A stretch of DNA of 62,867 bases from Phycisphaerales bacterium (GTDB taxonomy: Bacteria; Planctomycetota; Phycisphaerae; Phycisphaerales; SM1A02). The notes under the pieces were generated by a model. It was given only the letters and a program-made list of their open reading frames with translations, ran no database searches and was not told where the DNA came from. A program made the position numbers and the translations under genes. Shown piece after piece: positions 19,488-26,351 of this stretch (positions within the stretch are counted from its first letter, which is position 1; each line of letters opens with the position of its first letter). The DNA is taken from contig SIAK01000011.1 of the NCBI GenBank assembly GCA_009691805.1, positions 1-62,867 of the forward strand. The letters run 5' to 3'.

Positions 19488-20630
19488 ATGCATGCACGCT
19501 TGAGTTCCATTTTCGCTTCGACATTGCTGCGCTGCATTGCGATGCTCTGTCTGGCTGTGTTGACAGTGGGCTGCTCGGCTCGACCAACCACCGCGCCCTC
19601 TGCGACGACTTTGCAAGTCCCACCGACAGCGACCGCCACTGCGCCAATAGCAAACGTTGCAATCGCGCCTGTGCAACAAACCACCGTCGAGCCTATCGCT
19701 GTGCCTTGGGCATGGAAAACATTTCAGGGCGAAGAGTACGACCTCGGGAGCGTGGTGCTGCGATCGACGCTGCGTGATCCGTTGTTGCGCGACCGCGTGC
19801 TCTCCTTCCTTCCGCTGATGATGGATCACTATCGCACGGCGCTCGTACCGCTGGCAGCACCGCGCGATGCGCCGCTCTTTTTTATCTTTGGGACGCGCAA
19901 TGAGTGGATGGCGTACACGCGACTTCGTATTCCCAATGAAGCAGCGACGTATGAAAAGATCGGTCGCGGTGGCTACACGATCGAAGGCGAGAGCGTGCTG
20001 TACGACCTCGGTCGTTTCGACACGTTCACGATTGTTGCACACGAAGGTTGGCACGCGTTCACTCAATCGAACTTCGAGCAGCCGCTTCCTGTGTGGCTCG
20101 AAGAAGGCATCGCGTGTTTTATGGAAGGTTCGCGTCGCACCCGCGGCGAAGGCAAAGTGGAGTTCATGCCGTGGCGAAACTTCGAGCGATACAGCGAATT
20201 GCGCGATGCGCACGCGCGCAAACGCCTGATTCCTCTCGAGAGTTTGCTCGCGGATTACCCGCAGTCTTTTCTCGAGGACGGTCGATCTGCGCTCTTGACG
20301 TACTACGCGCAAGTGTGGGCGCTCGTGCATTTCTTGAACGAAGGCATGGACGGGAAGTATCACGCGGGATTGGTGCGGATTCTTGCGCACGCGCGCGATG
20401 GAAAGATCGCAGAGACGCTCTGGTCAAGTCGGCGTTCGGGGATCGCAGGTGAGCGTCGCATGATGCTCGCGCGACAACTTGGGCCTGCCGTGCTTCGTGA
20501 ATACTTCAACGAAGACGTCGCGCAACTCACCAGGGAGTACGACGCGTACGTGCAAGATCTTTGCACAAAGGGATCGTGGGAGCGGGTGTTCCGAGGCGAT
20601 CGTCCAAGTCAAGGCACGTCGGCGAGGTAG
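19488..20630 (+). CDS. Lipoprotein with gluzincin-like metallopeptidase motif (DUF1570/peptidase MA-like)
   Basis: A 380-residue predicted lipoprotein (signal peptide, lipobox LTVGC with Cys29) followed by a Thr/Pro/Ala-rich linker. The catalytic region carries HEGWH at 185-189, matching HExxH, with a downstream WLEEGIA that could supply the third zinc ligand as in gluzincin peptidases. This is the pattern of DUF1570-type proteins common in planctomycetes. The substrate is unknown; activity is inferred from the motif only. A TAGAGT box lies nine bases before the ATG. It converges on rsmD with 7 bases between the stops. Confidence 0.75.
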   Translation: MHARLSSIFASTLLRCIAMLCLAVLTVGCSARPTTAPSATTLQVPPTATATAPIANVAIAPVQQTTVEPIAVPWAWKTFQGEEYDLGSVVLRSTLRDPLLRDRVLSFLPLMMDHYRTALVPLAAPRDAPLFFIFGTRNEWMAYTRLRIPNEAATYEKIGRGGYTIEGESVLYDLGRFDTFTIVAHEGWHAFTQSNFEQPLPVWLEEGIACFMEGSRRTRGEGKVEFMPWRNFERYSELRDAHARKRLIPLESLLADYPQSFLEDGRSALLTYYAQVWALVHFLNEGMDGKYHAGLVRILAHARDGKIAETLWSSRRSGIAGERRMMLARQLGPAVLREYFNEDVAQLTREYDAYVQDLCTKGSWERVFRGDRPSQGTSAR

Positions 20631-20637
20631 TTCCTGT

Positions 20638-21219
20638 TCACGCTGGCTTCGGGCTGTAGAGCATCACGAACATCGACTTCGCGAATTTAAAGACCTCAGG
20701 CCCGTGGAAGCCCGCAATCGCTTCTTCTTCTGCGCCGAATCGAATCGGTGAACGGAGCACGAGAAATCCGCTTTCAGCAAACAGTTCGCGCGTGCGCGCA
20801 GCTTGCTCGAGCACACTTGCGCGCGTCTTCTCATCTTCCATCAACGCGTAGGGCGGATCGAGGAAGACGATGTCAATCGGCTTTGGCGCCCGCGCGAGTG
20901 CAACTGGTCCGAGCGCATCGGCGAGTACGGCGGTCGCGCGCCCTTCGACTTGGAGATTCTTGCAGTTGTATTCAAGGAACTTGTGAATCAATCGATCGCG
21001 CTCGACCATCACAACTTCAGCGGCGCCTCGACTCACGCATTCGAGTCCCATTGTCCCGACGCCTGCGAAAAGATCGAGGACTCGCGCACCTTCGACGCGT
21101 CCACGAAGATGGTTGAAAATGGCTTCTTTCACGCGTCCCATCATGGGGCGAGTGATGTCCTCGCCTTCGGGGGCTTGGAGCGTGCGAGAACGAAATTCAC
21201 CAGCGATAATCTTGATCAC
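20638..21219 (-). CDS. rsmD: 16S rRNA (guanine-N2)-methyltransferase, RsmD family
   Basis: This SAM-dependent enzyme methylates G966 of 16S rRNA in the family. It is 193 residues from the GTG start, normal for RsmD. It opens with VIKIIAGEFRSRTL as family members do, carries the SAM-binding DLFAGVGTMGLE (49-60) and the catalytic DPPY (121-124). A longer open frame exists upstream but would run into the divergent hydrolase gene. A TATCAT box lies seven bases before the GTG, suggesting a leaderless transcript. Confidence 0.92.
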   Translation of the reverse strand: MIKIIAGEFRSRTLQAPEGEDITRPMMGRVKEAIFNHLRGRVEGARVLDLFAGVGTMGLECVSRGAAEVVMVERDRLIHKFLEYNCKNLQVEGRATAVLADALGPVALARAPKPIDIVFLDPPYALMEDEKTRASVLEQAARTRELFAESGFLVLRSPIRFGAEEEAIAGFHGPEVFKFAKSMFVMLYSPKPA

Positions 21220-21226
21220 ACGCGGG

Positions 21227-21236
21227 ATGATACGGT
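21227..21236. promoter_or_regulatory. Interlocked divergent -10-like boxes between rsmD and a hydrolase gene
   Basis: On the minus strand TATCAT (21232-21227) ends seven bases before the rsmD GTG. On the plus strand TACGGT (21231-21236) ends nine bases before the ATG at 21246. The two hexamers share two bases, so polymerase bound for one gene should exclude the other. Only 26 bases separate the start codons. Confidence 0.4.
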
Positions 21237-21245
21237 TCCTGACCG

Positions 21246-22037
21246 ATGCGAGATTTGTTCCATGCACTGCCTCAGAGTTTGCGAGAACGCGCCCGGAATT
21301 TGGAGCTCGCGGGAGTGCCTGCACTCGTGGTGCATCCTGACTTCGATCACGCTACGCCGACGCAAGCACTTCGATCTGTGCCATGGCTTCTGTGGATGCA
21401 CGGTCGAACTGCATCCAAGGAAATCGACGCGGGTCGATTCCTTCGATTGATGCGAGCGGGCATCGGTTCGATCTCGCTTGACCTTCCTGGTCATGGCGCA
21501 CGAGCAGAGGAGGAATTGCAGACCGCGCCGCGTGCGCTTGAAATCGTCGAGCGCATGGTCGGTGAACTTGATGGAGTTGTCGAAGCCGTCGATGCACTCG
21601 GTGGCTTCGATCGAGATCGTGCTGCGATTGGTGGGATGAGTGCGGGAGGGATGGCGGCGATCGTCCGTCTCCTCGCGCCGCATCGATTTAGCGCAGCAGT
21701 GTTCGAGAGCACGACAGGAAATTGGGAGGCGCTGCGTGGGCGTGCGTTGGATGATCCGACGCGCGTGGATCGATTGGATCCAATCCAGCGACTCGCTGCC
21801 TGGCGCGACATTCCGATTCTCGTCCTGCACAATGTTGGTGACGAGTGGGTTCCGATCGAGACGCAGCGACAGTTTGTCGAATCGCTGCGCGCGCGTGCCG
21901 CTGATCCAACGCTGGTTCAAATGCACGAGTTCACGGACACGGGCGCACCCGCTGAACATGCAGGTTTCGGCCGCTGCAGCGCTGAAGCAAAGAACTTGCT
22001 CATGTCCTTTCTGACGCGTGCCTTCGGGATCCATTAG
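21246..22037 (+). CDS. Alpha/beta hydrolase
   Basis: A 263-residue alpha/beta-hydrolase-fold protein without a signal peptide. The oxyanion-hole region (LLWMHGRTASKE), the LDLPGHGARAEEE segment, the nucleophile elbow GMSAGG (Ser at about 132) and a late His (AEHAGFG) give a plausible catalytic triad; the acid is probably the Asp in HNVGDEWVP. It resembles dienelactone hydrolase or small esterase types, substrate unknown. It is divergent from rsmD and is followed after nine bases by a secreted-protein gene. Confidence 0.8.
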   Translation: MRDLFHALPQSLRERARNLELAGVPALVVHPDFDHATPTQALRSVPWLLWMHGRTASKEIDAGRFLRLMRAGIGSISLDLPGHGARAEEELQTAPRALEIVERMVGELDGVVEAVDALGGFDRDRAAIGGMSAGGMAAIVRLLAPHRFSAAVFESTTGNWEALRGRALDDPTRVDRLDPIQRLAAWRDIPILVLHNVGDEWVPIETQRQFVESLRARAADPTLVQMHEFTDTGAPAEHAGFGRCSAEAKNLLMSFLTRAFGIH

Positions 22038-22040
22038 GCT
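22035..22040 (+). promoter_or_regulatory. -10-like box TAGGCT six bases before a start codon
   Basis: TAGGCT partly overlaps the stop of the hydrolase gene and is followed by CTCGCT and then the ATG at 22047. No Shine-Dalgarno sequence is present. The spacing matches the boxes before 2935 and 14007. Confidence 0.4.
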
Positions 22041-22046
22041 CTCGCT

Positions 22047-23327
22047 ATGGCGATGCTCACTCCTTGTGTCACGACCGTTCTTTTCGCAGCAGTGATGGCG
22101 GCACCACCTGCGCCGCCGAAGCCGCAGCGCATCTTGCGCGCGGATCCCGTCGTTGCGCCAACTGTGCCTCCGGTTGTTGCACCTCCAAAGCCTTCGAACG
22201 AACCCGCGCTGAGCGTCGACGAACTTGTGCGCATCGGTGCCACTCGCATCGAAGCGATGCAAGCGAAGGGACCCGGTGGTGATGTTGTTGCGGAGTGGCC
22301 CTACGAAGGCGTCTATCGCGTTGCGAATGACATTCCCTATGGATATCGCGTTGGTGGAACTTCGATCGCAGGACTGGCGCTGCTCGCGGCGCCAGGACTC
22401 GCCACCGATGCAGCACGCAGCGCAGCGCTCGTGCGTGCCGTTGAGTTCGTCGTGCAGAGTCCGGACGAACCGCTCTTGAGTTTCGATCCGTCGATCTATC
22501 GAGGCGGATACGACGTGCGCAATTGGGGGCACTGCTATGGACTTCGATTCTTGCTGCAAGCGAAAGCGGCGCTGAAGTTTTCGCCTGAGCTCACTGCGAA
22601 AGTGGATCATGCGACGCAATTCTTTCTCGAAGCGCTGAAGCAAACGGAGATCCCCACGGTCGGCGGTTGGCAGTACGCGCGCAGCACGGGCATTGAAAAT
22701 CCATGCAGCATGTCGCCGTTCATGACTGCGCCTTGCCTGCAAGCTTTGCTCGAAGCGCGTACCGCAGGAATGGAAATTTCTCCAGAGTTGATTGAGCGAA
22801 CAATCCTCGCGCTCGAACTTTGTCGTGGCGCATCGGGATACGTCGCATACAACGCGGAGAAACCCATTCGTGATCAAGAGCAGCAGATTCCTGGCGCGAT
22901 GGGTCGCATGTGTGCGACGGAGGTCGCGCTCGCAAAGGCTGGAAAACAGGACAACGCGCGCCTGAAGTTCGCGATCGATGTGTTCTTCAAACACTGGGAT
23001 GAACTGGAGAAGCGACGCAAGAAGCAGGGCACACATGTGGCGCCGTACGGTGTCGCGCCGTACTACTTTTTCTACGCACATCTCTATGCAGCCGAGGCGA
23101 TCGCGTTGCTGCCTCTCGACGAGCAACGCCCACTCGCTGCGCGATATCTCGAGGTGCTCTTGAAGTCGCGCGATGCAGACGGAACATGGAATGATCGCGT
23201 CTTCGCGCGCAGCGCTGCGTACTCGACGGCGATGAGCGTGCTTGCACTTGTCGATCTCACGCCTGCACTCGCGCCGAGCGCCACGCCTGGGACTACGCCA
23301 TCGACCGCACCCGCCCCCAAGGAGTAA
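22047..23327 (+). CDS. Secreted alpha/alpha-toroid (prenyltransferase/squalene-oxidase-repeat-like) protein
   Basis: A 426-residue exported protein: signal peptide, Pro-rich linker (about 20-50), then helical repeats of the type found in terpenoid cyclases, prenyltransferases and complement-like proteins (GGYDVRNWGHCYGLRFLLQA, VGGWQYARSTG, GASGYVAYNAE). Secreted toroid proteins of this kind are frequent in planctomycetes; catalytic Asp-rich motifs of true cyclases are not visible, so a binding or structural role is as likely. The C-terminus is a Pro/Thr/Ala tail. The stop is only 17 bases before the truncated CheX gene. Confidence 0.72.
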   Translation: MAMLTPCVTTVLFAAVMAAPPAPPKPQRILRADPVVAPTVPPVVAPPKPSNEPALSVDELVRIGATRIEAMQAKGPGGDVVAEWPYEGVYRVANDIPYGYRVGGTSIAGLALLAAPGLATDAARSAALVRAVEFVVQSPDEPLLSFDPSIYRGGYDVRNWGHCYGLRFLLQAKAALKFSPELTAKVDHATQFFLEALKQTEIPTVGGWQYARSTGIENPCSMSPFMTAPCLQALLEARTAGMEISPELIERTILALELCRGASGYVAYNAEKPIRDQEQQIPGAMGRMCATEVALAKAGKQDNARLKFAIDVFFKHWDELEKRRKKQGTHVAPYGVAPYYFFYAHLYAAEAIALLPLDEQRPLAARYLEVLLKSRDADGTWNDRVFARSAAYSTAMSVLALVDLTPALAPSATPGTTPSTAPAPKE

Positions 23328-23344
23328 TCACTCCATCGCAAGGC

Positions 23345-23629
23345 GTGTTGAAAGCATTCACGGGAAGCGATATCGATCCGCGATCGCCGGATTTCTCCGA
23401 CGCTGTTGGTGAACTCGTGAACATGATTTCAGGCGCAGCGAAAGCGAAATTTGACGGGATGTCTGTGTCGATCAGCTGCCCCTCCGTCATCATTGGACCA
23501 GGCCATCTTGTGCAACAGGCGAGTGACACGACGTGCATTGTCATCCCCTTTGAATGCAGCGCGGGTCCGTTCGCTGTGGAAGTGGCGATGCGAAAAGCAG
23601 AGAGCGCGATCAGCACCAAGGCCGCCTAA
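23345..23629 (+). pseudogene. cheX: CheX-like chemotaxis phosphatase lacking its N-terminal half
   Basis: The 94-residue product matches the C-terminal part of CheX, which dephosphorylates CheY-P. It holds the signature GELVNMISGAAKAKFDG, with the catalytic Glu and Asn of the ExxN motif, and the following strand VSISCPSVIIGPGH. CheX proteins are usually about 150 residues, so roughly 60-70 residues are missing at the front. The only start is a GTG at 23345, without a Shine-Dalgarno sequence, 17 bases after the preceding gene. No recognisable N-terminal half lies upstream in this frame, where the bases belong to the toroid gene. A deletion remnant is most likely; a genuine short variant is possible. 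Confidence 0.6.
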
Positions 23630-23651
23630 GGAAGTTTGAAGGAGTCCAACT

Positions 23652-23843
23652 ATGAAAGTCATGTTGATCGACGATTCCAAAACTATGCGCAACATTCAGC
23701 GCAACATCCTCGCGCAAGCGGGGCACACCGAGATTGAGGAAGCGTGTGATGGTCAAGACGCGCTCTCGAAAGTTGCGGCGTTCGCGCCGGAACTCTTGCT
23801 CACACGCATTCAAGAAACACTTGCGCGCGCGAAAGCCGCGTAA
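23652..23843 (+). pseudogene. cheY: CheY-like receiver with a large in-frame internal deletion
   Basis: A strong Shine-Dalgarno sequence (GAAGGAG) precedes the ATG. The product starts like an intact CheY (MKVMLIDDSKTMRNIQRNIL, then EEACDGQDALSKVAAFAPELLL) and then jumps straight to what looks like a CheY C-terminus (TRIQETLARAKAA). A receiver is about 120 residues; this one is 63. The section that should hold the phosphorylated Asp, the Thr/Ser switch and the conserved Lys is absent, though the early acidic pair is kept. The frame is intact across the junction at about 23801-23804. It cannot work as a normal phospho-receiver. Misassembly is an alternative. Confidence 0.65.
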
Positions 23844-23870
23844 CGAGCGCGTTCAGGAAAGGGGGACATC

Positions 23871-25328
23871 ATGCCAGCGGTTGAACAACTTCCCTTGCTC
23901 CGAGTTTCGGAGGGCGGTCGACGCGCGACGCTTGAAATTCTTGCTGGCACTTCCGCGGAAGTTGCGCAGAGCGACGCGCTGCTCGGACTCGCGCGGGAGC
24001 GTGGCCTTGTTGTCGATCAAAAACTCGCAATCGCGCTTCGCGCCGCCGCGGAAGAGTTCTCCGCGCACGGTGGCACGGTTGCGTGGAGCGGTGTTGTGTG
24101 TGAGTGCGTGCCCGCGCAACACGGCACGGATGCTTGCATTGCATGGCACGAACGCATCGCCGCAGGCATCGCAGACGCGGAAGGTCTCCATCAGGAATCG
24201 GATGGATCGGTGGACTTTCGCAATCGCGTGCGCTTCACGAAAGTGACGGCAAATGAAGTCCTTGGACGCATCCTGCCTCTAACGGAGGGCGTCGATGGGC
24301 GGGATGTTTGTGGACGCAACATTCCAGCCAGGCGCGGAAAGAATCTGTCCGACACTGTGCACTCGACAGTGCATGCGGAGGCGGATGGAACGCTGATCGC
24401 CACTTGCGATGGTGTGCTGTCGCTCGCCAAAGGTGCGGTTTCCATTCTCGATGAGATGGACGTGAAAGGCAGCGTCGACTTTTCAACGGGCAACATCGAT
24501 TTCGTCGGAAGCGTTCGCATCGCGGAAGGCGTGCGCGACAATTTCATCGTGCGCGCGACTGGTGACGTCACGATCAAAGGTCTCATCGAAGCGGCGACGC
24601 TGCTCATCGGCGGTGATCTGCATGCGCCGATGGGAGTTGCCGCGCGTGGCAATGGCGCGATGCTTGTCGATGGTTCCCTCGACGCGGGTTACCTCAACGG
24701 TCTGCGTGGTCGGGTGCGTGGTGATGCGATCATTCGTCGTGAGTTGGTGGGCTGCGAACTCATCGTCGGTGGAAACGTGAAGATTGAACGCGGTGCCATT
24801 CTTGGTGGAACGCTCGTCTGTGGTGGAAGTCTCGTCGCGGAGTCCATCGGTTCTGAGGGTGGCGCGCGCACGACCATTGCCGTCGGTTGCCGTCCCATGC
24901 AAGCTCGACGCGTTGCGCGCATCGCGACGCTGTCGAAAGAAATCGCCGCGAAGTTGCCAGCGATTGAGGATCGTGCGTTTCAATTGCAAGAACTCGGCGC
25001 GAACGCGAAGGCATTCGAGAAGGAAGAGTGCACCGAACTCGCCTTCGAAATGGCGGAAATCCACCGTCGCATGCGCGCACTGGAAGCGAAGCGACGCGAG
25101 TTGCTGCTGGACATGGGGCTCGGGCGCGTCGTGCACGTGGACGTGCGGAAGGTGCTCTTTCGCGGCACGACGCTCAAGGTTGGCACGCGTGAGATTCGCT
25201 TTGATCACACGATCAAAGGTCCGCTCGTCATTGTGTGGGATGAAGCGCGCGAGCTCTACATTCGCGTGGATTCAGCACCTGCGCAACCGCTGCGTGATGT
25301 TGCGATCGTGCGCGACCTTGCGGCTTGA
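23871..25328 (+). CDS. FapA/DUF342-family polymer-forming protein
   Basis: A 485-residue cytoplasmic protein of the DUF342 (FapA) family. The middle third is a right-handed beta-helix-like stretch with repeats such as VKGSVDFSTGNIDFVGSV and GDVTIKGLIEAATLLIGGDL, followed by a coiled coil (about 345-410, AFEMAEIHRRMRALEAKRRE) and a final small beta domain. A Gly-rich Shine-Dalgarno region (GGAAAGGGGG) precedes the ATG. The gene sits directly after the CheX and CheY remnants; DUF342 genes are often linked to flagellar or chemotaxis functions, which would fit, but a direct function is not known. Confidence 0.85.
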   Translation: MPAVEQLPLLRVSEGGRRATLEILAGTSAEVAQSDALLGLARERGLVVDQKLAIALRAAAEEFSAHGGTVAWSGVVCECVPAQHGTDACIAWHERIAAGIADAEGLHQESDGSVDFRNRVRFTKVTANEVLGRILPLTEGVDGRDVCGRNIPARRGKNLSDTVHSTVHAEADGTLIATCDGVLSLAKGAVSILDEMDVKGSVDFSTGNIDFVGSVRIAEGVRDNFIVRATGDVTIKGLIEAATLLIGGDLHAPMGVAARGNGAMLVDGSLDAGYLNGLRGRVRGDAIIRRELVGCELIVGGNVKIERGAILGGTLVCGGSLVAESIGSEGGARTTIAVGCRPMQARRVARIATLSKEIAAKLPAIEDRAFQLQELGANAKAFEKEECTELAFEMAEIHRRMRALEAKRRELLLDMGLGRVVHVDVRKVLFRGTTLKVGTREIRFDHTIKGPLVIVWDEARELYIRVDSAPAQPLRDVAIVRDLAA

Positions 25329-25343
25329 ACAAGCGCGCGTCCG

Positions 25344-26141
25344 TCATTCGAATCGATAAGAATCAGCGACTCGCGCGGTGGACTTGATGCCCATGATCGC
25401 GCGCGCGAGTGCAAGGTCGTCTGCGGTTGTGATCTTGAGGTTGCGTGGATCGCCTTCGACGACGACGACCGTCTCGCCGAATCGCTCGATCACACTTGCG
25501 TCATCCGTCGTGCCTTCAAGATTGCCAGCGGCGTACGCGCGACGCAGCAGTTGCGCCTCGAAGATTTGTGGTGTCTGCACAAGCACGAGTTGATCGCGCG
25601 AGATGGTTTCCGTGACGATGCGCCCTCTGGTTTCCTGCATGCCGAAGTCGCCGAGAATTGCGCTTGCGACAGCATCGTCTTCCGCAGTCGCGACGGTTGA
25701 CTCCGAGACGCGCTTGAGCGTGCTTGTCACAGAAACGCCTGGAATCACAGCCTTCGCGACCTTCGCGCCTTCGAACACGCGTGCGATCAATTCTGGCGAT
25801 GTGCACGGCCTAGCCGCATCGTGGACGGCGATGTGTGTGAGATCATCAGGCATCAGCGCGAGTGCGTTGCGGACTGATTCCCAACGGTCGATGCTTCCAC
25901 CCGCGACAACTTTCGCGCCGTGAAAACTGAGCGCAGGGCCGTATCGTTCTTTGAATGCGTCGATGTCGTCCGCAGGTCCCGCAACGATGATCGCGAACAC
26001 ATCGTCGCGCTTGGTGAAGAGTTCAACCGTGCGAAGCAGAACAGGTCGGCCACCGAGGTCTTGTGCAAGTTTGTCTTGAGCGCCAAAGCGACTCGAGCGG
26101 CCTGCTGCAGGGATGATGACACCAACGCGCATGGGATGCAT
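25344..26141 (-). CDS. ispD: 2-C-methyl-D-erythritol 4-phosphate cytidylyltransferase
   Basis: This is the third enzyme of the MEP isoprenoid pathway, joining CTP to methylerythritol phosphate. The nucleotide-binding loop IIPAAGRSSRFG lies at the N-terminus. HDAARPCTSPELI, the TSTLKRV substrate region and a final GDPRNLKITTADDLALA complete the family pattern. At 265 residues it is somewhat longer than the usual 230. ATG at 26141 is used; a second ATG at 26132 is equally possible. It lies just downstream of the feo genes on the same strand, 12 bases after the small Cys protein, so it may share their transcript. Confidence 0.93.
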   Translation of the reverse strand: MHPMRVGVIIPAAGRSSRFGAQDKLAQDLGGRPVLLRTVELFTKRDDVFAIIVAGPADDIDAFKERYGPALSFHGAKVVAGGSIDRWESVRNALALMPDDLTHIAVHDAARPCTSPELIARVFEGAKVAKAVIPGVSVTSTLKRVSESTVATAEDDAVASAILGDFGMQETRGRIVTETISRDQLVLVQTPQIFEAQLLRRAYAAGNLEGTTDDASVIERFGETVVVVEGDPRNLKITTADDLALARAIMGIKSTARVADSYRFE

Positions 26142-26153
26142 GGGGGAAGGAGA

Positions 26154-26351
26154 CTATCGTCGAATCGACTTGCCGTCGATAGTGAGCGTCGCAGTGTGCT
26201 CGTTCGAAGGTTGCTTTGGATTCGCAGAAGGGCAACTCGGGCAGGACGCGCCGCGTTTCTTCGACGGGAGTAACGGACGCACAACCAAGATGAGTGCGCC
26301 GAGCGCGAGCACGGTGGCGACCCAGAATTGCCAGTCTTGGAAGGGAATCAT
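26154..26351 (-). CDS. Small FeoB-associated Cys-containing membrane protein
   Basis: A 65-residue protein with one membrane helix (FWVATVLALGALILVV) followed by a basic segment and a CPSCPS motif, then a polar tail. Small Cys-containing proteins of this layout commonly follow feoB and are grouped as FeoB-associated proteins; some may serve the role of FeoC. The ATG overlaps the feoB stop as ATGA, which strongly supports coupled expression. The function of the Cys pair is unknown; iron or Fe-S binding is inference. Confidence 0.72.
   Translation of the reverse strand: MIPFQDWQFWVATVLALGALILVVRPLLPSKKRGASCPSCPSANPKQPSNEHTATLTIDGKSIRR

Noticed and set aside
18915-20390. 491-codon open frame on the minus strand
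   Set aside because: It is antisense to the valS end and the gluzincin-like gene, with Arg/His/Cys-rich composition typical of shadow frames in GC-rich DNA.
21216-23126. 636-codon open frame on the minus strand
   Set aside because: Antisense to the hydrolase and toroid genes, both of which have clear family motifs; composition is Arg/His-rich.
23330-23345. Upstream extension of CheX into the preceding gene
   Set aside because: The frame is open, but the sequence before the GTG does not resemble the N-terminal half of CheX and no start codon with a ribosome site was found.
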